Part shown: piece after piece, positions 26,649 through 35,148 of the stretch
Layout: every line of letters begins with the position of its first letter
Position numbering within the stretch: the first letter of the stretch is position 1
Source of the DNA: JBHJHP01 sp042219825
GTDB lineage: Bacteria; Bacteroidota; Bacteroidia; Bacteroidales; UBA5342
Assembly (NCBI RefSeq): GCF_042219825.1
Contig: NZ_JBHJHQ010000010.1
Span: 174,172 to 238,171 of the forward strand
Reading direction: 5' to 3'
DNA: 64,000 nucleotides
The notes under the pieces: generated by a model
Database searches by the model: none
What the model was told of the DNA's origin: nothing
Seen by the model: the letters and a program-made list of their open reading frames with translations, nothing else
Made by a program: the position numbers and the translations under genes

Positions 26649-27332
26649 TTACTTCTTATCCTTTAAACGAAATAAAACTTCGTCAATCATTCCATATTCC
26701 TTTGCTTCCTGAGATGTCATCCAGTAATCACGATCGGAATCTTTCTCAATCTTTTCGTATGGATTTTTAGAGTGATCTGCTATGATCTGGTACAACTCTT
26801 TTTTAAGCTTTAGTATTTCGCGGGCGGTAATCTCAATGTCCGATGCCTGCCCCTGTGCTCCTCCCATTGGCTGGTGGATCATGATTCTGGAATGCTTGAG
26901 GGCAGAACGCTTGCCATCTGATCCTGCTGTAAGTAAGACTGCTCCCATGGAAGCTGCCATCCCGGTACATATGGTTGCAACATCCGGTCCGATAAACTGC
27001 ATGGTATCGTAAATGCCTAATCCTGCGTATACCGATCCTCCCGGAGTATTCAGATAGATTGAAATATCGCGTGTGGAATCGGTAGAATCCAAATATAATA
27101 ACTGTGCCTGAACCACATTGGCGACATATTCGTCTATTGGCAAGCCAAGAAAAATAATCCTGTCCATCATTAAACGTGAGAATACATCCATAGATGCCAC
27201 GTTCAATTGTCTCTCTTCAATAATTGTGGGAGAGATATAACTACTGGTAACATCTGAATATTGGTCGAACGCCAGTCCATTCATTCCAAGATGGCGGGTA
27301 GCAAATTTTCTGAAATCGTTGTTTTTATCCAT
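26649..27332 (-). CDS. clpP: ClpP, proteolytic subunit of the ClpXP protease
   Basis: The 227-residue serine protease forms the barrel chamber of ClpXP. The catalytic Ser lies in GMAASMGAVLL, the His in HSRIMIHQP, and the Asp in the following helix region. The N-terminal extension of about 25 residues before SPTIIEERQ is probably removed as a propeptide. It is the first gene of the clpPX operon and has its own promoter box at 27355-27362, downstream of the tig terminator. Confidence 0.96.
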   Translation of the reverse strand: MDKNNDFRKFATRHLGMNGLAFDQYSDVTSSYISPTIIEERQLNVASMDVFSRLMMDRIIFLGLPIDEYVANVVQAQLLYLDSTDSTRDISIYLNTPGGSVYAGLGIYDTMQFIGPDVATICTGMAASMGAVLLTAGSDGKRSALKHSRIMIHQPMGGAQGQASDIEITAREILKLKKELYQIIADHSKNPYEKIEKDSDRDYWMTSQEAKEYGMIDEVLFRLKDKK

Positions 27333-27354
27333 TTTTTATCTTTTTTCCGAAACT

Positions 27355-27362
27355 CAAAGTTA
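27355..27362 (-). promoter_or_regulatory. Bacteroidota -7 box for clpPX
   Basis: The minus strand reads TAACTTTG, 23 bases upstream of the clpP start and just past the tig terminator. No -33 box was found. Confidence 0.5.
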
Positions 27363-27375
27363 ACTATCTTTTCTC

Positions 27376-27415
27376 AGAAAAATAAAGGGTGCTCTTATTT
27401 AGAACACCCTTTAAG
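27376..27415 (-). terminator. Intrinsic terminator after tig
   Basis: AAAGGGTG (27384-27391) pairs with CACCCTTT (27405-27412). Read on the minus strand, a T-rich tract follows. It separates tig from clpPX. Confidence 0.75.
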
Positions 27416-27442
27416 ATTAATTTGCATTTAAATGCTGTGTTT

Positions 27443-28792
27443 TTATTTTACAAGTTCGTTAAAAGCATCGAGAGAGATCTCCTCCACTTCCAGCTTAACC
27501 AACTCTTTTACCTTATCGAGTATTTTGTTTTCAAATGCCCTTTCGCTGATATTTCGGCTCTGATCCTCATTCTTCAGGATCTCTTTGGCATAATTTTCAA
27601 GATGCTCATCCGGAACATTGGTCATGCCGTATTGTGCAAACTGTGACTGAGCTACCTTCTTAGCGTAAGTCATGATATCAGCTTCTTCCAGTTTAATTTC
27701 ATTGGCTTTAGCGATAGACCCTTTCACCATATTCCAGCGCAGATCATCAAGGAACATCGGAAATTCTTTCTCCAACTGCTCATCGGTAAGTTCTTTATTC
27801 GTGGCCACGACCCATCTTTTCAGAAAAGCTTCCGGTAATTCTATGTCCTTTACCTTTTCTACCAGCTTGTCTTTGGCATCCAACAGGAATTTGTAATCAC
27901 TGTTACTTACCAGATTTTCCTTTATCTCGTCAGCAATACGCTTGCGCATATCTTCTTCAGTGGTCACCTCATCTTCAGGATAGATCTGTTTGAAAAGTTC
28001 TTCATTAATTTCTGCCTGCTCAAAATGAGAGATCTCATTAACGGTAAAACTGAAATCGCTATTCAGATCAGCAACTTCTTCCTTTTTGATGTTGAGTAAA
28101 GAACTGACTTCTGTATCGTTCTCAAAAGCCGTTTTAGGATTGAACCTGATCGTTTTTCCTTTAACCTTACCCAGAAATTCCTTTTTCAGCTCCTCAACAA
28201 CTACTCTTTCTGGTGAAAGCACCACGCTTTTGCCCTCTATGCCTCCTTCGAGCGGATTACCTGCATCATCAAGCTGAACCAGATCACCTTTCAGCAGATC
28301 CTTTTCTTCTGCTTCTTCCACGTCAACCTGTTTGCCAAAACGTGAACGGTAATAGTCAACCTGTTTATTGATCAGTTCATCGTCAACCTTAATATCGTAG
28401 TATTTCAGTTTTTCTCTTTTTGTAAGTGATATTTCCACCGCAGGAGAAATACCGATATCAAATTTGAACTCAAAAGTATCCTGATTGTCAAAATCAATAG
28501 TTTCCTGATCTTCACTTGGCAACGGATCGCCCAATACCTGAAAATCAGCTTCTGACAAGTATTTGTTCAGCTCGTCAGACATAAGCTTGTTGACTTCGTC
28601 GAACAAAACTGCCTTACCATACATCTTTTGAATAAGCGATGCAGGCACTTTACCCGGTCTGAAACCCGGCACATTGGCTTTTTTGCGATAGTCTTTTAAT
28701 ACACGGTTTACGTTCTCCTCGTAATCAGATTTTTCGACGTTGAGTGTGATCACTGCATTAACGTCATTGATGTCTTGTTTTGTGATATTCAT
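27443..28792 (-). CDS. tig: Trigger factor
   Basis: The 449-residue ribosome-associated chaperone has the N-terminal ribosome-binding signature, here PGFRPGKVPASLIQK (about residues 39-53, the GFRxGxxP type), followed by a divergent peptidyl-prolyl isomerase-like middle part and a helical C-terminal chaperone domain. The isomerase domain looks degenerate, as in other Bacteroidota trigger factors. The frame is open to 28846, but MNITKQDIND at 28792 is the family start. The tig, clpP, clpX order matches the common bacterial arrangement, though a terminator splits tig from clpPX. Confidence 0.92.
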   Translation of the reverse strand: MNITKQDINDVNAVITLNVEKSDYEENVNRVLKDYRKKANVPGFRPGKVPASLIQKMYGKAVLFDEVNKLMSDELNKYLSEADFQVLGDPLPSEDQETIDFDNQDTFEFKFDIGISPAVEISLTKREKLKYYDIKVDDELINKQVDYYRSRFGKQVDVEEAEEKDLLKGDLVQLDDAGNPLEGGIEGKSVVLSPERVVVEELKKEFLGKVKGKTIRFNPKTAFENDTEVSSLLNIKKEEVADLNSDFSFTVNEISHFEQAEINEELFKQIYPEDEVTTEEDMRKRIADEIKENLVSNSDYKFLLDAKDKLVEKVKDIELPEAFLKRWVVATNKELTDEQLEKEFPMFLDDLRWNMVKGSIAKANEIKLEEADIMTYAKKVAQSQFAQYGMTNVPDEHLENYAKEILKNEDQSRNISERAFENKILDKVKELVKLEVEEISLDAFNELVK

Positions 28793-28822
28793 CAGATGAT
28801 AGTTATTATAAACAACCGTAAT

Positions 28823-28867
28823 GTAAAAAAACCGCCTGATAACCATACAGGTAAGGCGATTTTTTCA
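28823..28867 (-). terminator. Terminator after tRNA-Leu
   Basis: CGCCT (28833-28837) pairs with AGGCG (28854-28858), with a further inner CCTG/CAGG option. On the minus strand a run of seven T residues follows. Confidence 0.6.
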
Positions 28868-28869
28868 TG

Positions 28870-28951
28870 TGCGGACGAAGGGACTCGAACCCCCACACCT
28901 CGCGGTACTAGATCCTAAGTCTAGCGCGTCTACCAATTTCGCCACGTCCGC
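28870..28951 (-). tRNA. tRNA-Leu (anticodon TAG)
   Basis: On the minus strand the acceptor arm GCGGACG (28951-28945) pairs with CGTCCGC before discriminator A at 28870. The anticodon stem CTAGA/TCTAG encloses the loop CTTAGGA, so the anticodon is TAG, reading CUA leucine codons. A long variable arm and the T arm GGGGGTTCGAGTCCC are present, fitting a class II tRNA. CCA is not encoded. Confidence 0.95.
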
Positions 28952-28965
28952 AAATTTTCGGAGTG

Positions 28966-28973
28966 CAAAGATA
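28966..28973 (-). promoter_or_regulatory. Bacteroidota promoter for tRNA-Leu
   Basis: The minus strand has TATCTTTG as -7 box, and TTTG (CAAA at 28995-28998) 21 bases upstream as -33 box, a full consensus match. Confidence 0.65.
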
Positions 28974-29054
28974 GATTTTCTTTGCTGAAATATGCAAATT
29001 TTACTGCACTTATTTTTCGAAATTATTCCGGATTCAAACCGGTGTATCTGACTG

Positions 29055-30401
29055 CTAACCAAAAAACTGACCGCTGATAGTCATATAAATAAACAGACCC
29101 ACAATGTCGTTCATGGTCGTTATAAACGGCCCGGTAGCCAATGCCGGGTCAATTTTCAGCTTGTGCAGTGTTAACGGAACGATTGTTCCGGAAAGTGATG
29201 CAAAGATAATAACAGAAAATAATGAGATACTGACTGTCAGTGCAAAATCAATTCCTTCATTAAAAAAGAAATTGTAACTGAATATAAGCGATGAAAGAAT
29301 AATGGCGTTGATAAGAGCCACAGATAACTCCTTGAACAACTTTAAAAAGGTGCGGTCGAAAATATTTACACCTGCGGCAATATCTTTAACAATAATAGCT
29401 GAAGATTGTATCCCTACATTACCTCCCATAGCCGCAATCAATGGAATAAAAAATGCCAGGCGATGATCAAGATGAAGATTCCCTTCGAACAGACTAATTA
29501 CAAGTGCACTACACACCCCTCCAAATAATCCGATCAACAGCCATGGAATTCTTGCCTTGGTCAGTCGTATTACTTTATCCGATGCTTCCACATCCTGAGA
29601 GATACCCGATGCCATCTGATAGTCCTTGTCTGCTTCTTCGCGGATCACATCCACCACGTCATCTACCGTAATCCGTCCAACCAACCGGCCAATACTATCC
29701 ACAACAGGCAGGGCTACAAGGTCGTAACGTTCTATAATCTGGGCGACCTCTTCACTTGGGGTATCGGTCTTTACGCTTATCGGATCCTTCTTCATCACAT
29801 GCCTGACCTTTGAAACAGAAGGGCTGAGCAACATTTTTTTCAGGGGTAATACACCGGTGAGTACATTGGCGTCGTTTACCACATAAATGTAGTATACCTC
29901 GTCCACCTCTATCGCCTGTTTCCGCATCTCCTTCAAACTGGTGGGCATACTCCACTCCTCGTTGACCGCAATCAACTCCTTGGCCATCAAACCACCGGCA
30001 GTATCCTCATCGTAGTTCAGCAGGTCCACAATATCACCGGCCTGTTCCAAATCGTCGATATGTGAAAGGATCTCTTCCTGCCTGTCCTCTTCCATCTCGC
30101 CGATAATGTCAGCAGCATCATCGGAATCCATATTGTCGATAAACTGTTTGGCGATCACCTCACTTGGCAGAACCTTCAGGAATTTCTGGCGATCGTCATC
30201 GGTAAGTTCAATCAGTACGTCGGCAGCCTTTTCTCCATCAAGCAACAGGTAAAGAAATTTGGCTTCTTCAATATTCAGTTCATCATAGATATCTGCAATA
30301 TCAGCCGCATGCAACGACTCCATCATCTGAAGCGCCTGTTGTTCGTCGCCCGCCTCAATAATCTCTTTCAGTTTATCAATGTATTCCCTGTTTAATTCCA
30401 T
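29055..30401 (-). CDS. mgtE: Magnesium transporter MgtE
   Basis: The 448-residue protein has the MgtE order: N-terminal helical superfamily domain with repeated acidic turns (MDSDDAADIIGEMEEDRQEEI), two CBS domains (about residues 135-255, MKKDPISVKTDTPSEEVAQI), and five C-terminal membrane helices with PLIAAMGGNVGIQ and the PLTLHKLKIDPALATGP pore region. Magnesium binding to the cytoplasmic domains closes the channel in characterised homologues. It follows ksgA by 12 bases in the same operon. Confidence 0.94.
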   Translation of the reverse strand: MELNREYIDKLKEIIEAGDEQQALQMMESLHAADIADIYDELNIEEAKFLYLLLDGEKAADVLIELTDDDRQKFLKVLPSEVIAKQFIDNMDSDDAADIIGEMEEDRQEEILSHIDDLEQAGDIVDLLNYDEDTAGGLMAKELIAVNEEWSMPTSLKEMRKQAIEVDEVYYIYVVNDANVLTGVLPLKKMLLSPSVSKVRHVMKKDPISVKTDTPSEEVAQIIERYDLVALPVVDSIGRLVGRITVDDVVDVIREEADKDYQMASGISQDVEASDKVIRLTKARIPWLLIGLFGGVCSALVISLFEGNLHLDHRLAFFIPLIAAMGGNVGIQSSAIIVKDIAAGVNIFDRTFLKLFKELSVALINAIILSSLIFSYNFFFNEGIDFALTVSISLFSVIIFASLSGTIVPLTLHKLKIDPALATGPFITTMNDIVGLFIYMTISGQFFG

Positions 30402-30413
30402 GCTTATTCCTTT

Positions 30414-31187
30414 TTAAGCCTGTTTTTCGACCTCGGTCGTTAAAAATACAAAATCATTTACAGTTAATTGCTCGGGGCGAAGATTAAAAATTTCATTTTC
30501 TGTTATCCGGTTATCCGGTTTAAAGAATGATTTTAAGGAATTTCGCAAAGTTTTTCTACGTTGATTAAAGGCTGCTTTTACAACTTTCACAAATAATTCT
30601 TCTGAACATTCCAGTGCTTTTACATCATTCCGGGTCAACCGTATAACGGCTGATTTAACCTTGGGAGGCGGCGTAAAAACCCCTTCGTTTACCGTAAACA
30701 AATATTCAATATCGTAATATGCCTGAAGCAGCACACTCAGAATTCCATAATCCTTATTTCCCGGACCTGAGGCAATCCTTCTGGCTACTTCCCGTTGCAA
30801 CATACATACCACTTCGGGCACGCTGTCTTTTGCGTCAAGCACCTTAAACATAATCTGTGATGAAATATTATAAGGGAAGTTTCCAATAATAGCATAAGGT
30901 TTTTCGAACAGTGTAGAAATATCCAGTTTTAAAAAGTCATCGCTTATGATGTTTCCCTGCAGATCCGGATAATTTTCTGACAGGTACCGTACCGACTCAC
31001 TATCGATCTCTACAACTTTCAGGATACGTTTACCCGCAAGGAACTGCGTTAAGACACCCATGCCCGGACCTATTTCCAGCACCGGAACATCGGCTGTTGA
31101 GTTCAGACTGTTAACAATGCGTTCTGCAATGCTGATATCATTTAAAAAATGCTGACCCAAATGCTTTTTTGCCCGGACTTTCTGCAT
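30414..31187 (-). CDS. rsmA: 16S rRNA dimethyladenosine transferase
   Basis: Also called KsgA. The 257-residue SAM-dependent enzyme dimethylates two adjacent adenosines near the 3' end of 16S rRNA during small-subunit maturation. It has the family start KKHLGQHFLND, the SAM site VLEIGPGMGVLT and the catalytic NFPY in GNFPYNISSQI. It is the first gene of an operon with mgtE, a pairing found in many Bacteroidota. A promoter box lies about 64 bases upstream. Confidence 0.95.
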   Translation of the reverse strand: MQKVRAKKHLGQHFLNDISIAERIVNSLNSTADVPVLEIGPGMGVLTQFLAGKRILKVVEIDSESVRYLSENYPDLQGNIISDDFLKLDISTLFEKPYAIIGNFPYNISSQIMFKVLDAKDSVPEVVCMLQREVARRIASGPGNKDYGILSVLLQAYYDIEYLFTVNEGVFTPPPKVKSAVIRLTRNDVKALECSEELFVKVVKAAFNQRRKTLRNSLKSFFKPDNRITENEIFNLRPEQLTVNDFVFLTTEVEKQA

Positions 31188-31224
31188 TATCAGTTATTCG
31201 ATTAGGACGATTAATAAGAATTCT

Positions 31225-31232
31225 TAATTTTG
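31225..31232 (+). promoter_or_regulatory. Bacteroidota -7 box for the flippase-like pair
   Basis: TAATTTTG matches TAnnTTTG, in the divergent region with ksgA, 55 bases before the TTG start at 31288. A second TAATTTTG at 31283-31290 overlaps that start codon. Confidence 0.4.
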
Positions 31233-31250
31233 TGGCGTGGTGTACCTTGG

Positions 31251-31258
31251 CAAAGGTA
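31251..31258 (-). promoter_or_regulatory. Bacteroidota -7 box for ksgA-mgtE
   Basis: The minus strand reads TACCTTTG in the divergent spacer. No -33 box is evident. Confidence 0.45.
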
Positions 31259-31287
31259 TACAGATTATTAACTAAAGCTGTATAATT

Positions 31288-32292
31288 TTGAAAAAAAGAC
31301 TACTGAATGCACTTAAATTCATCATATTTCTGGGAATAGGTGCCGGTCTTCTGTGGCTCTACTACCGCGATGCCAACAAGGAACAAATGCTGGCAATTAT
31401 AAAAAACGAGTTTAAAGTTGGGTGGATTATTGTTTCATTGCTTCTGGGGCTAATAAGTCATATCAGCAGAACCATCAGGTGGAAACTACTCATTGAGCCA
31501 ACCGGATCGAGCCCGAAACTTAAAAACACCTTTTTAGCTGTAATGATAGGATACTTTGCCAATCTTGGGCTTCCCAGAATGGGAGAAATTGCACGTTGCG
31601 GTGTGCTCAGCAAATACGAAAAAATTTCATTTTCCACACTCGTGGGAACTGTGATGTTTGAACGTGCAATAGATATGATCATCCTGCTGATTATTACGCT
31701 GATTGCAGTTGTTTCACAACATTCTGTGTTTATCCGGTATCTTGATGCCCATCCCGCAGTAAAAGAAGCAATTTCGGGATTTGTATCTTCTCCATGGCTA
31801 TGGGTATCCATTGCGGGTGTAATTCTTGCATTTGTAGCAGCACATTTTTTCCTTAAAAAATCGAAAGGCTATACCCGGATCAAACAAATTATGCAGCAAA
31901 TATGGGAAGGTCTCAGCTCTATAAAAAAGATGGAAAAAAGAGGGTTATTCATCTTCCATTCCATTTTTATCTGGGTATGCTACTACCTGATGAATTATGT
32001 ATGCTTCTTTGCCTTTGATTTTACATCGTCGTTTGGTCCGATGGTCGGATTATTCGTATTTGTAATGGGCAGCTATGGGATGGTAGCTCCGGTACAGGGC
32101 GGTTTTGGTCCGTGGCACGCGCTCACCATTTCAGCACTGGTTCTTTTTGGCGTGAAAGAAACACCTGCCGAAACATTTGCCCTGGTTGTTCACTCTTCTA
32201 TGACCCTTATGATTATCATCGTAGGGTTTATTTCAGTCATTGTACTTCCACTGGTGAACAATAAAAAGACAAAGGAAATTGCAACGGCTTAA
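31288..32292 (+). CDS. Flippase-like membrane protein (lysylphosphatidylglycerol synthase TM region/UPF0104), first copy
   Basis: The 334-residue protein has eight or so membrane helices and typical features of the MprF-like flippase region: ISRTIRWKLLIEP near residue 55, GYFANLGLPRMGEIARCGVLSKYE, TVMFERAIDMI and PVQGGFGPWHALTISAL. These proteins are thought to move lipids or lipid-linked sugars across the membrane. The start is a TTG; the first in-frame ATG would remove the first helix. The next gene overlaps by 14 bases and encodes a distant relative. Confidence 0.8.
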   Translation: MKKRLLNALKFIIFLGIGAGLLWLYYRDANKEQMLAIIKNEFKVGWIIVSLLLGLISHISRTIRWKLLIEPTGSSPKLKNTFLAVMIGYFANLGLPRMGEIARCGVLSKYEKISFSTLVGTVMFERAIDMIILLIITLIAVVSQHSVFIRYLDAHPAVKEAISGFVSSPWLWVSIAGVILAFVAAHFFLKKSKGYTRIKQIMQQIWEGLSSIKKMEKRGLFIFHSIFIWVCYYLMNYVCFFAFDFTSSFGPMVGLFVFVMGSYGMVAPVQGGFGPWHALTISALVLFGVKETPAETFALVVHSSMTLMIIIVGFISVIVLPLVNNKKTKEIATA

Positions 32293-33244
32293 AACCAGCA
32301 GCTATTTAAAAATCTTTATCGCTATTCTTGCCTGGTCGTTTCTTGGCTATAAAACGGCGACCTTTCAGCACTGGGGCCAGTTAAATCTATTCGACAAAAC
32401 CGTCACCCAAAGCACAATGCTTATACTTGTGGTTCTCCTTATGCCCCTGAATGTAATACTGGAAGCATGGCACTGGAAGTTTTCTGTTTCAGGGATCAAA
32501 AAAATAAACCTTCATTCTTCTCTTAAAATGGTTTTAGGCAGTATGATACCTGCCATGATAACGCCTCTGAAAATTGGAGAATGGCCTGGCAGAGCGAGCT
32601 TTTTTCCTTTGGAACACAGAGGTGAAACAACCATTGCCGCTGCGTTGGCCGGCATCGTTAAAACCATAACACTCAGCCTCTGGGGAACCTTATCCCTTCT
32701 GCTCGTTTTGTTATATCATGAAAATCGATTCGGTTATCTTTTACCGGTTGCAGGAATCACAATTGTGCTACTTTTATTTTTTGTTTTTTTCATTTCAGGC
32801 AAATCCTTCAGACGGTTTATAAACCGTAAATTTCTTAGCAGGTTTAATAAAGGAGAGAATAGGCTGGATTGGCTAAATTCAGGTTTTACTGTTAAAAGCA
32901 TTGCCATTGCCAGCTTAAGGACGTCCGTGTTTTATATTCAGTTTGGTTTAATGATCCTGTTTTTTATTCCCCACACTAACCGTTCAGAAATCATCTTTTA
33001 TATTCCGGTTTATTTTATGATCCTGACTTTTCTTCCGGCGTTCTCCATTGCTGATCCGGCCCTGAGAGGTTCCGTGGCAATTATATTGTTTTCAGGATTG
33101 GCAGAGAATGTTCCTTTGATTGGAATAGCAGGTGTTATGCTTTGGTTTATAAATAACTTACTCCCAATGATCAGCGGTTCTGTTATCTGGTTCAGGAAAC
33201 CTGAGTTTTCTTATCAAGTTGTTCGTAAACGGAATTCTTGCTGA
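32279..33244 (+). CDS. Flippase-like membrane protein, divergent second copy
   Basis: The 321-residue membrane protein keeps the layout of the previous gene in weaker form: LEAWHWKFSVSG corresponds to the RTIRWKLLIEP block, and MIPAMITPLKIGEWPGRASF to the GLPRMGEIARCG block. The start is TTG, within the end of the preceding gene, so the two are translationally coupled. Its last 53 bases overlap the end of the convergent sugar-dehydratase gene. The two proteins could act together, but nothing in the sequence proves this. Confidence 0.68.
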   Translation: MQRLKTSSYLKIFIAILAWSFLGYKTATFQHWGQLNLFDKTVTQSTMLILVVLLMPLNVILEAWHWKFSVSGIKKINLHSSLKMVLGSMIPAMITPLKIGEWPGRASFFPLEHRGETTIAAALAGIVKTITLSLWGTLSLLLVLLYHENRFGYLLPVAGITIVLLLFFVFFISGKSFRRFINRKFLSRFNKGENRLDWLNSGFTVKSIAIASLRTSVFYIQFGLMILFFIPHTNRSEIIFYIPVYFMILTFLPAFSIADPALRGSVAIILFSGLAENVPLIGIAGVMLWFINNLLPMISGSVIWFRKPEFSYQVVRKRNSC

Positions 33245-35096
33245 TAAATTCAGGAACAATTTTTTTCATCGATTTCACGATATCCATTGTACTTGCCTTT
33301 TCTGTTACATCATAAAGTTTATGTAAATCGCCTTTTGCTTCTTCAAAGGAGTACTCCCTCACTTTGGCTATCATAATCCTTGAATGATAGGTTGGAAGGG
33401 TATTTTCACTTACATTGAGCAGTTCCTCAAAAAGTTTTTCACCAGGTCTCAAACCCGTATATTCAATTTCGATATCCCTTCCCAATACCAACCCGGACAA
33501 CTTGATCATCTTTTTAGCCAGCTCTGCAATTTTGATGGATTCACCCATATCAAAGATAAAGATCTCACCACCCTTTCCCATTGCTCCGGCTTCGAGCACC
33601 AACTGACATGCCTCGGGAATCGTCATAAAAAAGCGTGTTATCTCAGGGTGTGTTACGGTCACCGGTCCTCCATTTTCTATCTGCCTTCTAAACCTGGGAA
33701 TAACAGACCCATTCGATCCCAGAACGTTTCCAAAACGGGTGGTGATATAACGTGTTTTACTGAGCTTGTTCAACGACTGTATGTAAATTTCAGCAATCCG
33801 TTTGGATGCTCCCATTACATTGGTTGGGTTCACGGCTTTATCCGTTGAGATCATCACAAACCGGTCCACACCGTATTCATTGGCAAGATCAGCCAGTATC
33901 TGTGATCCAAGTACATTATTTTGCACAGCTTCTACCGGATGAAATTCCATCATCGGGACATGCTTGTATGCCGCCGCATGATATACCACATTAGGTTTGT
34001 ATTTGGCAAAAATCTTGCGCATCATGGGTTCACGGGTAATATTCCCGATAACAACTTCAAATTTTTTAAACCTCAGCTGTTCTTCCAGTTCAAGCTGAAT
34101 ATCATATAACGGTGTTTCTGCCTGGTCAACCAGAATTATCTTTTCCGGATTGAACCGGGTCAGTTGCCGAACCATTTCACTACCTATGGATCCGGCAGCA
34201 CCGGTTACCAAAATGCACTTCCCATTAACCTGCTCCGAAATATTGGATTCATCCAGTTTTATCGGATCCCGTTCCAACAGATCCTCGATTCTTATTTTTC
34301 TGATTTGGTTGTAACTGAGCTCTCCCTTGGCCCAGTCACTGGCTTTTGGAACCGTAAGTGTTTTAATATTAAGTGAAAGCGCTTTTTCTATCAGTTCCTT
34401 TTTCAGGTGTTTGTCAATAGTATCGTCAGCGAATAAAAGCGTATTTATGTCGTATTCTTCAGCAATAGATTCAAAACTGGAGTGATGAAAGATCTCAACC
34501 CCGTCAATTTTCTTTCCTACATTCCGGCGATTATGGTCAATAAAAGCCACAATATTGGCAGCCCCACCCAACTCACGTTCATAGGTCTGTTTTACAATAA
34601 CGCCTGTCTGCCCGGCACCAAATATCACTACATCCTGATGCCGTTCCTCACTTGCCATAAGTTTCCAGTATACACCTTTGACCATGACCCTTGTTGAGAT
34701 CATTAAAAAGGCAACCAGTAAAAAGTCAATCAGAATTACTGAAAAGGGAAATAGAAATTTTCCTCCGAAGACTCCGTTGGAAAGAACGTTTAAAAAAAGG
34801 ATTGAGGCTGAGCCGATCAGCAGTACAAGCAAAATACGCTCGGTATCGCGGAATGTGGCATATCTGACTATGCCTGCATAAATTTTTGAAATAACAAAGC
34901 TGATGGCCCTGATCCCTGTTACAACAAGGATTCCATACAACATATATGAATCCTGCTGATCCGGAATCTGGAAATTATAGCGCAGCAAGTATGCAAATGT
35001 AATTGCAAAAACACTTAAAAAAACATCAAAAACAAATACAATCCATCGTGGTGTATTTGTTTCTGAAAGGTTCATATTACCGGGTAAAACCATCAT
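33192..35096 (-). CDS. UDP-N-acetylhexosamine 4,6-dehydratase-like membrane protein (CapD/WbpM/PglF type)
   Basis: The 634-residue protein has four N-terminal membrane helices, a first Rossmann-like domain (VVIFGAGQTGV, about residue 157), and a C-terminal extended SDR domain with TGAAGSIGSEMVRQ, YHAAAYKHVPMMEFHP and STDKAVNPTNVMGASKR, in which Met replaces the usual catalytic Tyr as in PglF and WbpM. Such enzymes start synthesis of amino-deoxysugars for capsule, O antigen or glycoproteins. The start could be 35096 or 35075. It is not within a polysaccharide cluster here. Confidence 0.9.
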   Translation of the reverse strand: MMVLPGNMNLSETNTPRWIVFVFDVFLSVFAITFAYLLRYNFQIPDQQDSYMLYGILVVTGIRAISFVISKIYAGIVRYATFRDTERILLVLLIGSASILFLNVLSNGVFGGKFLFPFSVILIDFLLVAFLMISTRVMVKGVYWKLMASEERHQDVVIFGAGQTGVIVKQTYERELGGAANIVAFIDHNRRNVGKKIDGVEIFHHSSFESIAEEYDINTLLFADDTIDKHLKKELIEKALSLNIKTLTVPKASDWAKGELSYNQIRKIRIEDLLERDPIKLDESNISEQVNGKCILVTGAAGSIGSEMVRQLTRFNPEKIILVDQAETPLYDIQLELEEQLRFKKFEVVIGNITREPMMRKIFAKYKPNVVYHAAAYKHVPMMEFHPVEAVQNNVLGSQILADLANEYGVDRFVMISTDKAVNPTNVMGASKRIAEIYIQSLNKLSKTRYITTRFGNVLGSNGSVIPRFRRQIENGGPVTVTHPEITRFFMTIPEACQLVLEAGAMGKGGEIFIFDMGESIKIAELAKKMIKLSGLVLGRDIEIEYTGLRPGEKLFEELLNVSENTLPTYHSRIMIAKVREYSFEEAKGDLHKLYDVTEKASTMDIVKSMKKIVPEFISKNSVYEQLDKKTQVS

Positions 35097-35119
35097 TTCC
35101 TTTTAGTGAAACAGCGCTA

Positions 35120-35127
35120 CAAAAGTA
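35120..35127 (-). promoter_or_regulatory. Bacteroidota -7 box for the sugar dehydratase
   Basis: The minus strand reads TACTTTTG, 23 bases upstream of the longest start. Confidence 0.4.
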
Positions 35128-35148
35128 ATATTAATCCGGTTAAACAGG

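Noticed and set aside
28865..29062. 65-residue minus-strand reading frame
   Set aside because: It runs through the whole tRNA-Leu gene and its promoter, and the product has no domain.
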